Shown one piece after another: positions 38,501 to 46,602 of a stretch of DNA of 64,000 bases. The position numbers and the translations under genes were made by a program. Within the stretch, counting starts at the first letter, position 1; each line of letters begins with the position of its first letter. Under the pieces are notes generated by a model. That model did no database searches. It worked only from the letters and a program-made list of their open reading frames with translations, and was not told the origin of the DNA. The DNA is from Lachnospiraceae bacterium (GTDB lineage Bacteria; Bacillota; Clostridia; Lachnospirales; Lachnospiraceae), in NCBI GenBank assembly GCA_002892395.1, contig NBBL01000006.1, positions 145,894 to 209,893 on the forward strand. The letters run 5' to 3'.

Positions 38501-39455
38501 TTTCCACTTGATACCCGCCCTTTGTCTCACGGATCACGGTTTTCAACTGGTAGCACGGACGACGATTCCGGTTGTATTTCACGAACACAGGAGCCGGCGC
38601 CCCCTGGTTCCGGCCCCAGAGATACAAAAATGAATCGGCAAATCTGGGAAAAAGACCGTCGCGGCAGACCGCATCGTATTTTTTTCCCGGATCAACAGAA
38701 AGACACGCAGGAAATCCATAGGCGGGAATCACTCGGGACAATTCCCCCTCCCTCGGGAGTCGGCGCTCCGAATAAATCAAATCCGGCAAAGCGCCCATCG
38801 GCTCTGCGTAATAGCGCTGAATATTCCCGTCTCCTCCCAGCATGGCTTCCAGCTGCTCCGGAGAAAGGGCTCCCTCTTCCGTTTCCACACCCGAAAATGC
38901 CCGAATGCCGTAGGCATTGTCCGCCGCGAGAAACAGCGTTCCCGCTTCGGAGAGATGCTCCTTCGCCCAGTCCGCCAGCGCTTTCCCCCTGAAGTCCGGC
39001 ATTCCGTCCAGGACAATATAATCAAACAGCGTCTTCAATTCCGGCTCCCGGTTTAGCGCCGAAACCAGCCGCTCTGCACCGGACAAATCCTCAGCCTCCG
39101 GCGCTGCATCCTCTTCCTTTCCGATTGCCGGAAGCCGAAGAAGGTGAACCCGGGCACTCCCTCCGGTCTCCGAAGCCTCCGCGCGCAGCGAAGCCAGGTG
39201 CAGCGCCCCTTCCTCAACGTCTGCAACGGTTACGGAAAGCCCTTTTCTGAGATACATCGGAATCAGCGCACCGCTTCCCGCCCCAATGCTCAGAAGCGAT
39301 GCCCCCTTACGAAAATCAAACCACTCCAGCAGACCTTCTCTGCGGTCGGAGAACACCTTCAAATTCTCCAGACTCGGATGTTCCCTCAGCAGCTGTTTCC
39401 CATCTCCTCCAAACTGCTTGAAAAGCCGAATCTGTTCTTCCGTTCGCTTGCTCAT
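35523..39455 (-). CDS. Multidomain glycan enzyme: methyltransferase, kinase-like, coiled coil, GT2 and GT4
   Basis: 1310 residues. About 45-230: SAM-dependent methyltransferase-like Rossmann domain with SLLSIGAGSGALIPMYL and VTVADVEEGAL. About 285-460: kinase-like region with a lysine strand PVFVKYNRN (K293), hinge SFPWIEGRTLTELI, catalytic-loop-like HNLDSIFDNFLV (H403, D406, N411) and GIDYEW (D434). About 515-595: coiled coil. About 675-900: GT2 domain with SIVIPCYNQLSYTYACLV, IADDVSTDE and FLNNDTTV. About 975-1310: GT4 domain ending with GVKGKVIEALYYGAAVLTTS. It directly follows the wzt gene (ATGA overlap). It probably builds and perhaps caps the exported polysaccharide. The WbdD comparison is inference. 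Confidence 0.88.
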   Translation of the reverse strand: MSKRTEEQIRLFKQFGGDGKQLLREHPSLENLKVFSDRREGLLEWFDFRKGASLLSIGAGSGALIPMYLRKGLSVTVADVEEGALHLASLRAEASETGGSARVHLLRLPAIGKEEDAAPEAEDLSGAERLVSALNREPELKTLFDYIVLDGMPDFRGKALADWAKEHLSEAGTLFLAADNAYGIRAFSGVETEEGALSPEQLEAMLGGDGNIQRYYAEPMGALPDLIYSERRLPREGELSRVIPAYGFPACLSVDPGKKYDAVCRDGLFPRFADSFLYLWGRNQGAPAPVFVKYNRNRRPCYQLKTVIRETKGGYQVEKEALKEEGRDHIQAFRTRFDILCGEQSGIRYAAPVLSPDGRKVSFPWIEGRTLTELILEEIRSGREVREVLEEGIQRLVGRGEIHNLDSIFDNFLVEEGSWGTKNRIADAVLTGIDYEWVTETPADAGFVTYRILILFYEQQKGTLALGKRDDFLLLFGIDEEERVRFEAMEQEFQQMVSGDEQSVFLDPFLAKVKDPKGVEHMERELCTARQDLERFAAKLRGRDAAIREKDAVIRKQTEIKRLTDNHVRNLEVMIENLRRENGALGETLQYLSRHQTLYARLRRKAGDAFNRRYPKGSLERKKLAYQKNALLHPLRTRRMRSTEEGRNLMEGDFAIGDSYRIHGKLHFPAVEEPTVSIVIPCYNQLSYTYACLVSILEHTKQISYEVIIADDVSTDETRHLEHFAEGLVISRNCVNQGFLRNCNQAAKKARGQYIFFLNNDTTVTEGWLDWLLTLMDSDPRIGMTGSKLIYPDGRLQEAGGIIWSDASGWNYGRLEDPNRPEFNYVKDVDYISGAAILIRRSLWEEIGGFDERYAPAYCEDSDLAFEVRKHGYRVVYQPKSVVVHFEGISNGTDVQGSGLKRYQLENTEKLKEKWKTELAQQFENSGNPDPFRARERSGGKKILLVVDHYAPTFDRDAGSRTTWQYLQMLVKQGFQVKFLGDNFACEEPYTSALQQLGIEVLYGPDMQVEIWQWIERHQKDLHLVYLNRPHIASKYIDFIQSRTDLKVLYYGHDLHFLREKREYELTGDPEKLERSEYWKGVELSLLHKADMSFYPSEVECREIHRLDPSIRVKALTAYLWDEFPQDSDRDYEKREGFLFVGGFAHPPNADGVLWFLDEIWGTVNHDRTKNFYVVGSKVPEEILARRDPEAGIHILGFVSDEALQQLYRRCRVVVAPLRYGAGVKGKVIEALYYGAAVLTTSVGAEGIPDAETVLKIADDAADFAEAARALHDDPAKLKQMSEAASRYIRAHNSMEAAWETVKEDFLSSR

Positions 39456-40786
39456 CCTACCCCGCCTTCCGCGCGCTGTAATCTGACTGATACCTTCGAT
39501 TCCATATCAAACACGCCCACTGTATTTTTATTGGATATGACGGTGAGACTTGCCACGTTATAGAGCCTGTGGTAGACAACATGCTCTCCGTTTTCATATC
39601 CGGTGCAGCTCATGGAGAGAAGATATTCGCCTCCCTGAAGCGTCATCCTCTGCCGAAATTCCACCTGATAGCAGTCTCCTGCCCGGACCGGTTGAATCTC
39701 ACTTCCCTCAAACATGGTATTGGTGCCGCTAAGATCCGTCCCCTTTTTGTCCCGCAATGTGTAGGTAAAAATGGGCTCCTCCAGCGATGCGTGAAAGCGA
39801 ACCACCTCCCGGATCGTAAATTCTTCTCCCTTTAACAGGAGGTTTGTCACATTTCCCCGCTGATCCAAGGTTCCGAAATCCAGAAATTCTGCTCTCCCGT
39901 CCCCATATTCCTGAACCTCCGGATTTTTTGTCATCCGGTCGCGCATAAGAAGCGGCGCCGCTTCCAAGGTCTCCGGGGCCGCGTCATCGGAAGCCGCCCC
40001 CGCAAGTGCTTCCTCCCTTTGATGAAGCGCTGCCTCCAGGTCATCCATCTGATTTGCCAAAATCTTCTTGTAGAGATCCACCATGTCTCCGGCCGGTCCC
40101 TCCGCCACAAAATGTCCCCGGTTTAAAACCACCACCTTGTCGCAGTATTTGATGATGCTTCCCATATCATGACTCACCATGAGAATGGTCGTGCCGTTTT
40201 TCATCATCTCTTCCATCCGGCGGTAGCACTTTGCCTGGAAAAAGACATCTCCCACCGAAAGCGCCTCATCCACAATCAGAATATCCGGCTCCACATTAAT
40301 GGCCAGCGCAAAGGCCAGACGCACAAACATACCCGATGAATAGGTTTTAACCGGCTGATTCACAAAATCTCCGATGTCTGCGAATCCCAGAATGTCCTGC
40401 ATTTTCGCATCCATCTGCTCTCTGGAAAAGCCCATCATCGTGCCGTTCATATAGATGTTTTCGATTCCGGTATACTCCGAATTAAAACCGGCTCCGAGCT
40501 CCAGGAGCGCGGAGATGTTGCCGTTGACCTCCGCCAATCCCGTTGTCGGATTCAGAACGCCGGTGATAATTTTCAAAATCGTGGATTTTCCCGATCCGTT
40601 GGTGCCTATGATTCCGACTGTCTCACCCTTTTTCACCTGAAACGAAATTTTGTCCAGCGCAAAAAAATCCCGGTGGTAGGAGCGATGAGTAAGACTCAAC
40701 GATTCCTTCAGCCGATCAATCGGGCGGTCGTATAGCTTATAAATTTTTGTGACCTCATTGACAGAGATCGCCAGCTGTTTATCCAT
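39452..40786 (-). CDS. wzt: Polysaccharide ABC exporter ATP-binding protein (Wzt type) with C-terminal extension
   Basis: 444 residues. ABC domain about 1-250: Walker A GIIGTNGSGKST, signature YSSGMFVRLAF (the SSG variant typical of Wzt/TagH) and Walker B ILIVDEALSVGD. The C-terminal part (about 290-440) is a beta-rich domain with FLDFGTLDQRGN and GGEYLLSMSCTGYENGEHV, like the Wzt domain that recognises the finished chain in O9a-type export. The ATG at 40786 is preferred over 40861, which lies in the permease gene. Partner permease is upstream. Confidence 0.93.
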   Translation of the reverse strand: MDKQLAISVNEVTKIYKLYDRPIDRLKESLSLTHRSYHRDFFALDKISFQVKKGETVGIIGTNGSGKSTILKIITGVLNPTTGLAEVNGNISALLELGAGFNSEYTGIENIYMNGTMMGFSREQMDAKMQDILGFADIGDFVNQPVKTYSSGMFVRLAFALAINVEPDILIVDEALSVGDVFFQAKCYRRMEEMMKNGTTILMVSHDMGSIIKYCDKVVVLNRGHFVAEGPAGDMVDLYKKILANQMDDLEAALHQREEALAGAASDDAAPETLEAAPLLMRDRMTKNPEVQEYGDGRAEFLDFGTLDQRGNVTNLLLKGEEFTIREVVRFHASLEEPIFTYTLRDKKGTDLSGTNTMFEGSEIQPVRAGDCYQVEFRQRMTLQGGEYLLSMSCTGYENGEHVVYHRLYNVASLTVISNKNTVGVFDMESKVSVRLQRAEGGVG

Positions 40787-40803
40787 GTTTGTCGTTTTCC
40801 CTC

Positions 40804-41616
40804 TTAAAGAACGTCCGAAAAATGCGGGCGAAGCCTGCGAAATACGCGAAGCCCGATCCAAAGCAGCCCCAAGGTAAACGCCCAGAAGTAAACGGTCAGC
40901 ATCGGCCGTTCAAAAAACCAGTTTCCCGAAAGCAGGCTGTCCCGATATCCGATCACGATATAATAAATAGGATTGATTTTCAGAATCTTTGACAAAAGCG
41001 GCGGAAAATCCTGAAACATTTCCGGCGCCCACATGATCGGAATCATCCACATTCCAAACTGCAGGCAAATGGCCACAAGCTGCGCCATGTCCTTGAAAAA
41101 CACATTGATTGCCGCGGTAAACAGAGAAAGTGCAAGAACATTCACAGACAGTGCAAACGAATAATAAAGGATCTGAAACCAGGTCAGCATGGGAAGCCGC
41201 CCGTAGCAAAAAAACACTGCAATCATAATCGCCACAAAGATTCCGTGTACAATCGCGCAGGAAACCAGCTTGATCACCGGAAGTGCTTCCACCTGAAACA
41301 CCACCTTTTTGACAAGGTAGTGATACTCCGAAAGACACGAGGTCCCTGTATTCAGCGCCTCGCTGAAGAAAAACCAGGGGACAATGCCCGGAACCAGCCA
41401 AAGCACATAGGGCACGCCCGGCACCGGCGGCACGCTCTTAAACCCCATCTGAAATACCATAAAATAGATCAGCACCGTCACAACCGGCTGAACGAACATC
41501 CAGACCACGCCGAAATAGGAACCCACAAAGCGCTTTTTAAAATCCGCCTTCGAGAGCTCCCAGATCAGTGTTCGACTTCTTACGATCTCATTCACAAACG
41601 AAATTATTGTTTTCAT
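40804..41616 (-). CDS. wzm: Polysaccharide ABC exporter permease (Wzm/TagG type)
   Basis: 270 residues, six predicted helices, ABC-2 family. N-terminal LIWELSKADFKKRFVGSYFG, then VWMFVQPVVTVLIYFMVFQM; the C-terminal ILKINPIYYIVIGYRDSLL is typical of O-antigen and teichoic-acid exporters. With the adjacent ATPase it should export a lipid-linked glycan made in the cytoplasm. Confidence 0.93.
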   Translation of the reverse strand: MKTIISFVNEIVRSRTLIWELSKADFKKRFVGSYFGVVWMFVQPVVTVLIYFMVFQMGFKSVPPVPGVPYVLWLVPGIVPWFFFSEALNTGTSCLSEYHYLVKKVVFQVEALPVIKLVSCAIVHGIFVAIMIAVFFCYGRLPMLTWFQILYYSFALSVNVLALSLFTAAINVFFKDMAQLVAICLQFGMWMIPIMWAPEMFQDFPPLLSKILKINPIYYIVIGYRDSLLSGNWFFERPMLTVYFWAFTLGLLWIGLRVFRRLRPHFSDVL

Positions 41617-41625
41617 CTTTTTCTG

Positions 41626-43302
41626 TCATACCCTGAGACAAGCAAGCGCAAAGATTCGGAGAAGGAGATATGCGTTCATGAGTACAAAGCCGGACAGAAC
41701 CCTCCTCTCCGAAATTCCGCAGATATTTCTTTTTTCTTTTCTGAGTAAAAGCAGCCCCAGCGGCAAAATCGGCAGGAAGTATCTTCCCTGCATCCCTTCG
41801 ATCACCGCGGACTCCCGCGTGGTCCATGTAAGCAGCATCGCTCCGGCCGTCAACAGCATCACACTGAGCAGCAGCATTGCGACCCAAAGCTTCTCTCTCC
41901 CCCGCAGGACGCCGGAAGGAGTCAAACGTTCATGGGCGTCAAAATCCGAATCCTCTGTCCCCAAGCCCAGCATCCATAGCCCCAGCCAGTAAAGACCCAC
42001 AAGAAATGCAGGCGCCCCCAGCAAGGGATCCAGGTTTCCAAGCCGCTCCCCCACCACACCGCCCAGCAGGGTCCCGCTCTGCAGAGAAAAGCTGTCAAAG
42101 ACCATGCGGAACAGGAAGAAGGGACGGGAAAGAAGCTCTCCCGCCGTGTACTGCCCTCTTCCCGCCTCCACAATGGCCGCAGCCGATGATGAGTGCTCCG
42201 GAGCTGCATAAGCGAAAAGAACCCCGCTGTTCACAATCAGCATCGAAAAACCGGCAGAGAACAGCACCGACAACAGGAACAGAAGCTTTTTCCTCCTCCC
42301 ACCGCAGGACGTTTCCGGCAGAAGAAAAACCAATGCCGCAAGCGGAAAATAGACCAGCTTGCAGGGCGAAAAGGCCGCCGCCAGTACACAAAGAAGCAGT
42401 GGTTGCTCCCATGGGTTTTTCGTTCTGTTCCCGCAGAATCGAAGGGAGAGTACCAGCGCCGAAAACAAAAACACAGTGCCGATGATTCCTGCGTCGTAGG
42501 AAAGAGAGGACGCAAGATGCAGGGACATCGGAAGCATTCCGGCACCGAAAAAAAGTGCTTTCCCCACCGGCGTCACGCGAATCGCCCAGGAAACCAAGAT
42601 GCAGTATACCAGAAGATTGAAGCATTTTCCCGCAAATAAAAGGAGCATCGATCCTCCGCCGAACAACCGCACCAATGCAAACCCCAGCGCCTGCGGCAAA
42701 TACATAACCGGGGTCGTTCGAACGTCGGGAAGCGCCGAGGACACCGGCCGATCACTGCCATGATACCGCCGTTCCCACCGGATTGCACTTCGGTAGCTCT
42801 GATTGATCACCGGATTTCCCATAACAGACGGCTCTGCCTCCACATCCTCCGGGCACTCCGGTGTCTTCACCCCTTCCATGTCCTCCAGCGGGTAATCCCG
42901 CTCCCGCACCGCGATGAGACCGGCATTTTCCGTGAGCTCCGGAGCCCCGATCAGACGGGAGGAAAGGCGGTACACCGTGCTGTAGTGACTCAGCTCATCC
43001 GGCGCGGATAAACCCGGCATCACCGCCATGTACAAAAGACCCAGAAACCAGGCCGCAGCGAAAAAACGGCGGTGCAGCGGCGGCTTTCTTCCGTGATCCC
43101 ACGCGAGAAAACCGCCCGTTCCCAAAAGAAGCAGGGTGACCAGCAGCCCATAGAGCTTGACGGGAAGTCCGTCTCCATTCGCCAGAAATGCCGCCCGCAC
43201 ATTGTATGCGTGATGAAGTGCGGGAAGCAGCACTACCAAAAGAGGAGGCATGTACTGCATCCACTCCCTCTTTTTTCTGTTCTTCCTTAATTCCTGCATC
43301 AT
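41626..43302 (-). CDS. DUF2142-like polytopic membrane protein
   Basis: About 558 residues from MMQELRKNRKKREWMQYMPP; the longer frame to 43569 overlaps the next gene and is unlikely. About a dozen helices. The large loop after the second helices holds MPGLSAPDELSHYSTVYRLS, the DUF2142 hallmark (PDE...H). These proteins are thought to be GT-C-type glycosyltransferases or polymerases of surface glycans. GGAGGAG precedes the start, which overlaps the DUF2304 stop. Confidence 0.85.
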   Translation of the reverse strand: MMQELRKNRKKREWMQYMPPLLVVLLPALHHAYNVRAAFLANGDGLPVKLYGLLVTLLLLGTGGFLAWDHGRKPPLHRRFFAAAWFLGLLYMAVMPGLSAPDELSHYSTVYRLSSRLIGAPELTENAGLIAVRERDYPLEDMEGVKTPECPEDVEAEPSVMGNPVINQSYRSAIRWERRYHGSDRPVSSALPDVRTTPVMYLPQALGFALVRLFGGGSMLLLFAGKCFNLLVYCILVSWAIRVTPVGKALFFGAGMLPMSLHLASSLSYDAGIIGTVFLFSALVLSLRFCGNRTKNPWEQPLLLCVLAAAFSPCKLVYFPLAALVFLLPETSCGGRRKKLLFLLSVLFSAGFSMLIVNSGVLFAYAAPEHSSSAAAIVEAGRGQYTAGELLSRPFFLFRMVFDSFSLQSGTLLGGVVGERLGNLDPLLGAPAFLVGLYWLGLWMLGLGTEDSDFDAHERLTPSGVLRGREKLWVAMLLLSVMLLTAGAMLLTWTTRESAVIEGMQGRYFLPILPLGLLLLRKEKRNICGISERRVLSGFVLMNAYLLLRIFALACLRV

Positions 43303-43676
43303 TCGCCCCGATTCTCCTCCGCCTTCCCCATGCCTCCCGCCTCTCGAAGCTCCAAGTCGCGAAGCGCCATCTCCTGCACAAGACTGGAAAGCTTTTCCTC
43401 CAGAAGCGACATTTTGACGCTCATGGAAAACACCTTTGCCAGCAGCAGAGCGATGATGATCAGAAACAGGAGATTCGCCGGAGACTGCATTCCCAGCAGG
43501 CCGGTGAAAAAGTACAAAAGCTGCGGACAAAGTGCGAGGAAAATCAGAAGGAATGAAAAGAGCACCCAAAACACCGCGTCCTCAATCTGCATTTTTGCGC
43601 GGCGGATTCTTCCGATGACGGAAGCAGTCGCCCCCAGCGACACCGCAATCAGCAACATGCGCAGCATCCACGTCAT
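43299..43676 (-). CDS. DUF2304 small membrane protein
   Basis: 125 residues, three hydrophobic helices then a charged coiled-coil tail (KMSLLEEKLSSLVQEMALRD). The DUF2304 family typically sits beside a DPM-like GT2, as here, and may act as its membrane partner. It overlaps both neighbours by four bases, indicating tight coupling. Confidence 0.85.
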   Translation of the reverse strand: MTWMLRMLLIAVSLGATASVIGRIRRAKMQIEDAVFWVLFSFLLIFLALCPQLLYFFTGLLGMQSPANLLFLIIIALLLAKVFSMSVKMSLLEEKLSSLVQEMALRDLELREAGGMGKAEENRGE

Positions 43677-44389
43677 ATGTTTCCTTCCCCTTTCCGATTC
43701 AGATCATCTCTTCGAAAGCTCTGAATCAACAGGATCGACAGCAAGGTGCGTACCATATAGTTTGCTGCAGTCAACGGTGTCAGGTAGCTGACTCCGGCGG
43801 TGCGAAGATCCATAACTGCCTGAATCTCTGCCACGTTCGCGCCGTTTTGAATCAATCCGGACAAGGTGTCCGGTTCCGGCGGGTAGTTGATATGAGAGGA
43901 AAACAGGCGGATCATCCTGCGGTTGTACATGCGCATACCTGAGGTAGGGTCGCGAAGCGTTGCCCCGGAAGCAAGGCGTATTGCGCCGCAAATCAGGCGG
44001 CTTCCGAGCATGCGCGCTGTTCTCGGCTTTCGTTCCGTCACAAAGCGGGACGCAATGACAATGTCGTATCCCTCCAGCATTTTCTGCCGCATCAGGGAAA
44101 TATATTCTGCCCGATGCTGACCGTCTCCGTCAAACTGAACCGCAAACGAATACCCCTTTCGATCCGCGTAACGCATTCCCGCCCGAAACGCACCGGCGAG
44201 CCCCAGATTCACTGAAAGATTCATCGTGTGGAAGTGATTTGCTTCACAAATCTCGGCCGTTCGATCAAAGGATCCGTCGTTGACAATGATATAGTCAAGC
44301 TCCGGATGCTCCGACCGAAGCTTGCAAACCACGGCTTCGATATTCTTCTCCTCATTGAATGCCGGTATGATCACCAGTGTATCACTCAT
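43673..44389 (-). CDS. Glycosyltransferase family 2, polyprenyl-phosphate type
   Basis: 238 residues. VIIPAFNEEKNIEAVVCKLR, IIVNDGSFDRT and VQFDGDGQH are the GT2/DPM motifs. No C-terminal membrane helices of its own; the overlapping DUF2304 gene may supply the membrane part. It probably makes a polyprenyl-phosphate sugar. It overlaps the next GT2 by 8 bases. Confidence 0.9.
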   Translation of the reverse strand: MSDTLVIIPAFNEEKNIEAVVCKLRSEHPELDYIIVNDGSFDRTAEICEANHFHTMNLSVNLGLAGAFRAGMRYADRKGYSFAVQFDGDGQHRAEYISLMRQKMLEGYDIVIASRFVTERKPRTARMLGSRLICGAIRLASGATLRDPTSGMRMYNRRMIRLFSSHINYPPEPDTLSGLIQNGANVAEIQAVMDLRTAGVSYLTPLTAANYMVRTLLSILLIQSFRRDDLNRKGEGNI

Positions 44390-45335
44390 TTGGCTTCTCC
44401 CAGTAGGCCCGGTTCATGCTGCATCGCTTCACCACTCCCTCCGGCAGCCTCCGATGGTTTTTCCCCAGCAGATATCCCAGGTACTTGGCACCACTCTGAA
44501 GAAACAGCGCCGGGAGATAAGCAGTCATTCCCCGCCTTTTCAGCCATACAGCCGTCTCCCGAACCATCCGAAACCCCTCTCCTTCGCTTCGGATTCCCGC
44601 AAACACCTCCGGGTGCTCTGCCTGCGAGACCGCAAGATCAAAATTTCGGTGAAACTGCTGAACCGCCGTGTAGTGGTGGGAGTGCCGCACCAGTGCATCC
44701 GATGCATACGCAATTTTTGCTCCCGAACGCAGCAGGGCCGCCGCGTAAATCATATCCTCGTTAAAAATGGTTCGTTCCGTGAATCCTCCGATCCGGTCAA
44801 AGCTGCTTCGCTCATAGGCCGCGCAGACATTGGATGCAAAATACGTCTTAATTCCCAGCTTCGGTAAGTCTGAAATGCTTTTAATTCTGCTTTGCTCCGG
44901 ATAATTAAAGTGCCGGCTGAAGCGTTCCAGCGGATCTGCACCCCGGTAGGGAATCTGACGGGCATAGCTCATTTGCACGGCTCCCTCAAGGGGCCTCAGA
45001 AGGTTTTCAATCAAATGCTCATTGATCGGCAACGCGTCTTGGGTCATCAGAATAAAGTAGGGAGCCGCGGAAAAGCTCACGCCCAGATTTCTCGTGCCCC
45101 CATGGTCAAATTGCGTCCGCCGGACATGGTGAAGCTCACAAAGCGGCGCGATTCCAAGCTGAATCAGCTTGCCCTCTACGCCCGACTGCTCCCAGCGCGC
45201 CGGGTCCGTGTTCATGATAATGATTCGTTCGGGCTGTACGGTTTGCCGTGCCAGGCGAGACAGCTGCGTCACAAATGCTTCATCCGGTCCGTAGACGGGG
45301 ATGACGACATCCACCTGCATTTTATTGTTTTCCAT
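44382..45335 (-). CDS. Glycosyltransferase family 2, rhamnosyltransferase-like
   Basis: 317 residues from MENNKMQVDVVIPVYG (ATG 45335 behind AGAGG; a GTG two codons earlier is possible). HHVRRTQFDHGGTRNLGVSF is the signature of RfbF/RfbN-like rhamnosyltransferases, and FNEDMIYAAALLRSGAKIAY follows. A dTDP-rhamnose donor fits the rml genes in the same locus. It overlaps the flippase stop by 14 bases. Confidence 0.9.
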   Translation of the reverse strand: MENNKMQVDVVIPVYGPDEAFVTQLSRLARQTVQPERIIIMNTDPARWEQSGVEGKLIQLGIAPLCELHHVRRTQFDHGGTRNLGVSFSAAPYFILMTQDALPINEHLIENLLRPLEGAVQMSYARQIPYRGADPLERFSRHFNYPEQSRIKSISDLPKLGIKTYFASNVCAAYERSSFDRIGGFTERTIFNEDMIYAAALLRSGAKIAYASDALVRHSHHYTAVQQFHRNFDLAVSQAEHPEVFAGIRSEGEGFRMVRETAVWLKRRGMTAYLPALFLQSGAKYLGYLLGKNHRRLPEGVVKRCSMNRAYWEKPNE

Positions 45336-46602
45336 GTTCACCTCTCTGAACGCACCACAGTGCCGCGCCCGAAAACAGCGCGGTCAAGGCAGCCATCATA
45401 ATCGCGTAGGCGGCCGCTGCACCGTTGATCCCGCAGGACAAAACAAACGCGCGAGACAACCACCACGCCGACAGCGCACAGACGCCGTAGATCGCAAAAA
45501 TGACACGCTGTGCGCGAAGGATAACCAGAACATAGTATAGCAGATTCAGCGCGGCATAAAAGCCTCCGCCAAGAATCACCAGAAGCAGCGCCCCGCGGTA
45601 GGAAGAAAGTGCTCGGCCGGCCTCCGGTCCCACCAGGAGGGAGAGCGCCGGGATTCCAAGAAATGCTGCTGCCAAAAGGCCTGCCGCAGTCAGTGCGGCA
45701 ATGAGCAGAAGAATTCGTTTCACCGGTCGGAAAAACCCGTTTCGGTCCCCCTGCTCCCATGCTTTCGAAAGCTGTGTCAAAACCGGGCGGATCACAAAAT
45801 TCGCCATCAGATTAATGACGGAGGTGGGGATAAAAATGGTGGTATAATAGCCGCTTTCCGCCGCCGACATGAGATCATTGACCGCAAATTTGGAAGCGGC
45901 GAAGACATAGAGATCCAAAAAGGCTGCCAAAAAAAGCCATTTGGCGGCGTGAAACAACCGGGCCCGGCTCCCCCGGCTCCGGGTGAAGCTCACCCCGTCC
46001 AACCGGCGAAGCGGAATCACGCAGAACAAGAGCACCGCTGCAAGCTGACCGATCAGCGAAGCCATACAGCTTGCAAGAAGCGAGCCGGTGCGCAGCATCA
46101 CGGCAAAGAAAATTGCCACACAAAGCAGTGTGCGAAATGCATTGCTCTTTCCCGCCAGATAAAGCCTCCCCTGGCGCTGGAACTCCGACTCGCAGCAATC
46201 TGCATAGCCGTCCAGAATTTTATAGGCAGACATCAACAAAAGAACCGTCCGCGCCGTCAAAGACCGGGTGAACAGCGCTGCATAACAAAGCGTCACAACC
46301 GCTGCTGCCCCGCAGCTGTAATACCGCAGCGCCCGATAGTCGGCAAAACTGTATCGACCGGAGGTATCTGTGATTTGAAGCGGACGCATACCGAAATAAG
46401 CAATGATAAACATCTGCTGCCCGAATGTGGAAAAGGAAAAAAAGAAAATCCCGCCGGCATCCGCCCCCAGAAAGCGGGTGACCAGGGCACCAAGCAGCAT
46501 GCTGGTCAGCGCATAAACAGCGCTTCCCAGCATATTCCAGACCACATTTCGCTCCTCGATCCGGCTTTCCGTTCCGAACAGAAGACGAACCCAAAGCCTC
46601 AT
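45322..46602 (-). CDS. wzx: Polysaccharide flippase (Wzx/MATE-like)
   Basis: 426 residues, about twelve to fourteen helices. NVVWNMLGSAVYALTSMLLG at the N-terminus is typical of the Wzx/RfbX polysaccharide-synthase family. It moves lipid-linked repeat units across the membrane. The ATG at 46602 behind GGAGAGC overlaps the previous stop (ATGA). Its presence next to a Wzm/Wzt exporter means that two export routes are encoded. Confidence 0.9.
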   Translation of the reverse strand: MRLWVRLLFGTESRIEERNVVWNMLGSAVYALTSMLLGALVTRFLGADAGGIFFFSFSTFGQQMFIIAYFGMRPLQITDTSGRYSFADYRALRYYSCGAAAVVTLCYAALFTRSLTARTVLLLMSAYKILDGYADCCESEFQRQGRLYLAGKSNAFRTLLCVAIFFAVMLRTGSLLASCMASLIGQLAAVLLFCVIPLRRLDGVSFTRSRGSRARLFHAAKWLFLAAFLDLYVFAASKFAVNDLMSAAESGYYTTIFIPTSVINLMANFVIRPVLTQLSKAWEQGDRNGFFRPVKRILLLIAALTAAGLLAAAFLGIPALSLLVGPEAGRALSSYRGALLLVILGGGFYAALNLLYYVLVILRAQRVIFAIYGVCALSAWWLSRAFVLSCGINGAAAAYAIMMAALTALFSGAALWCVQRGEHGKQ

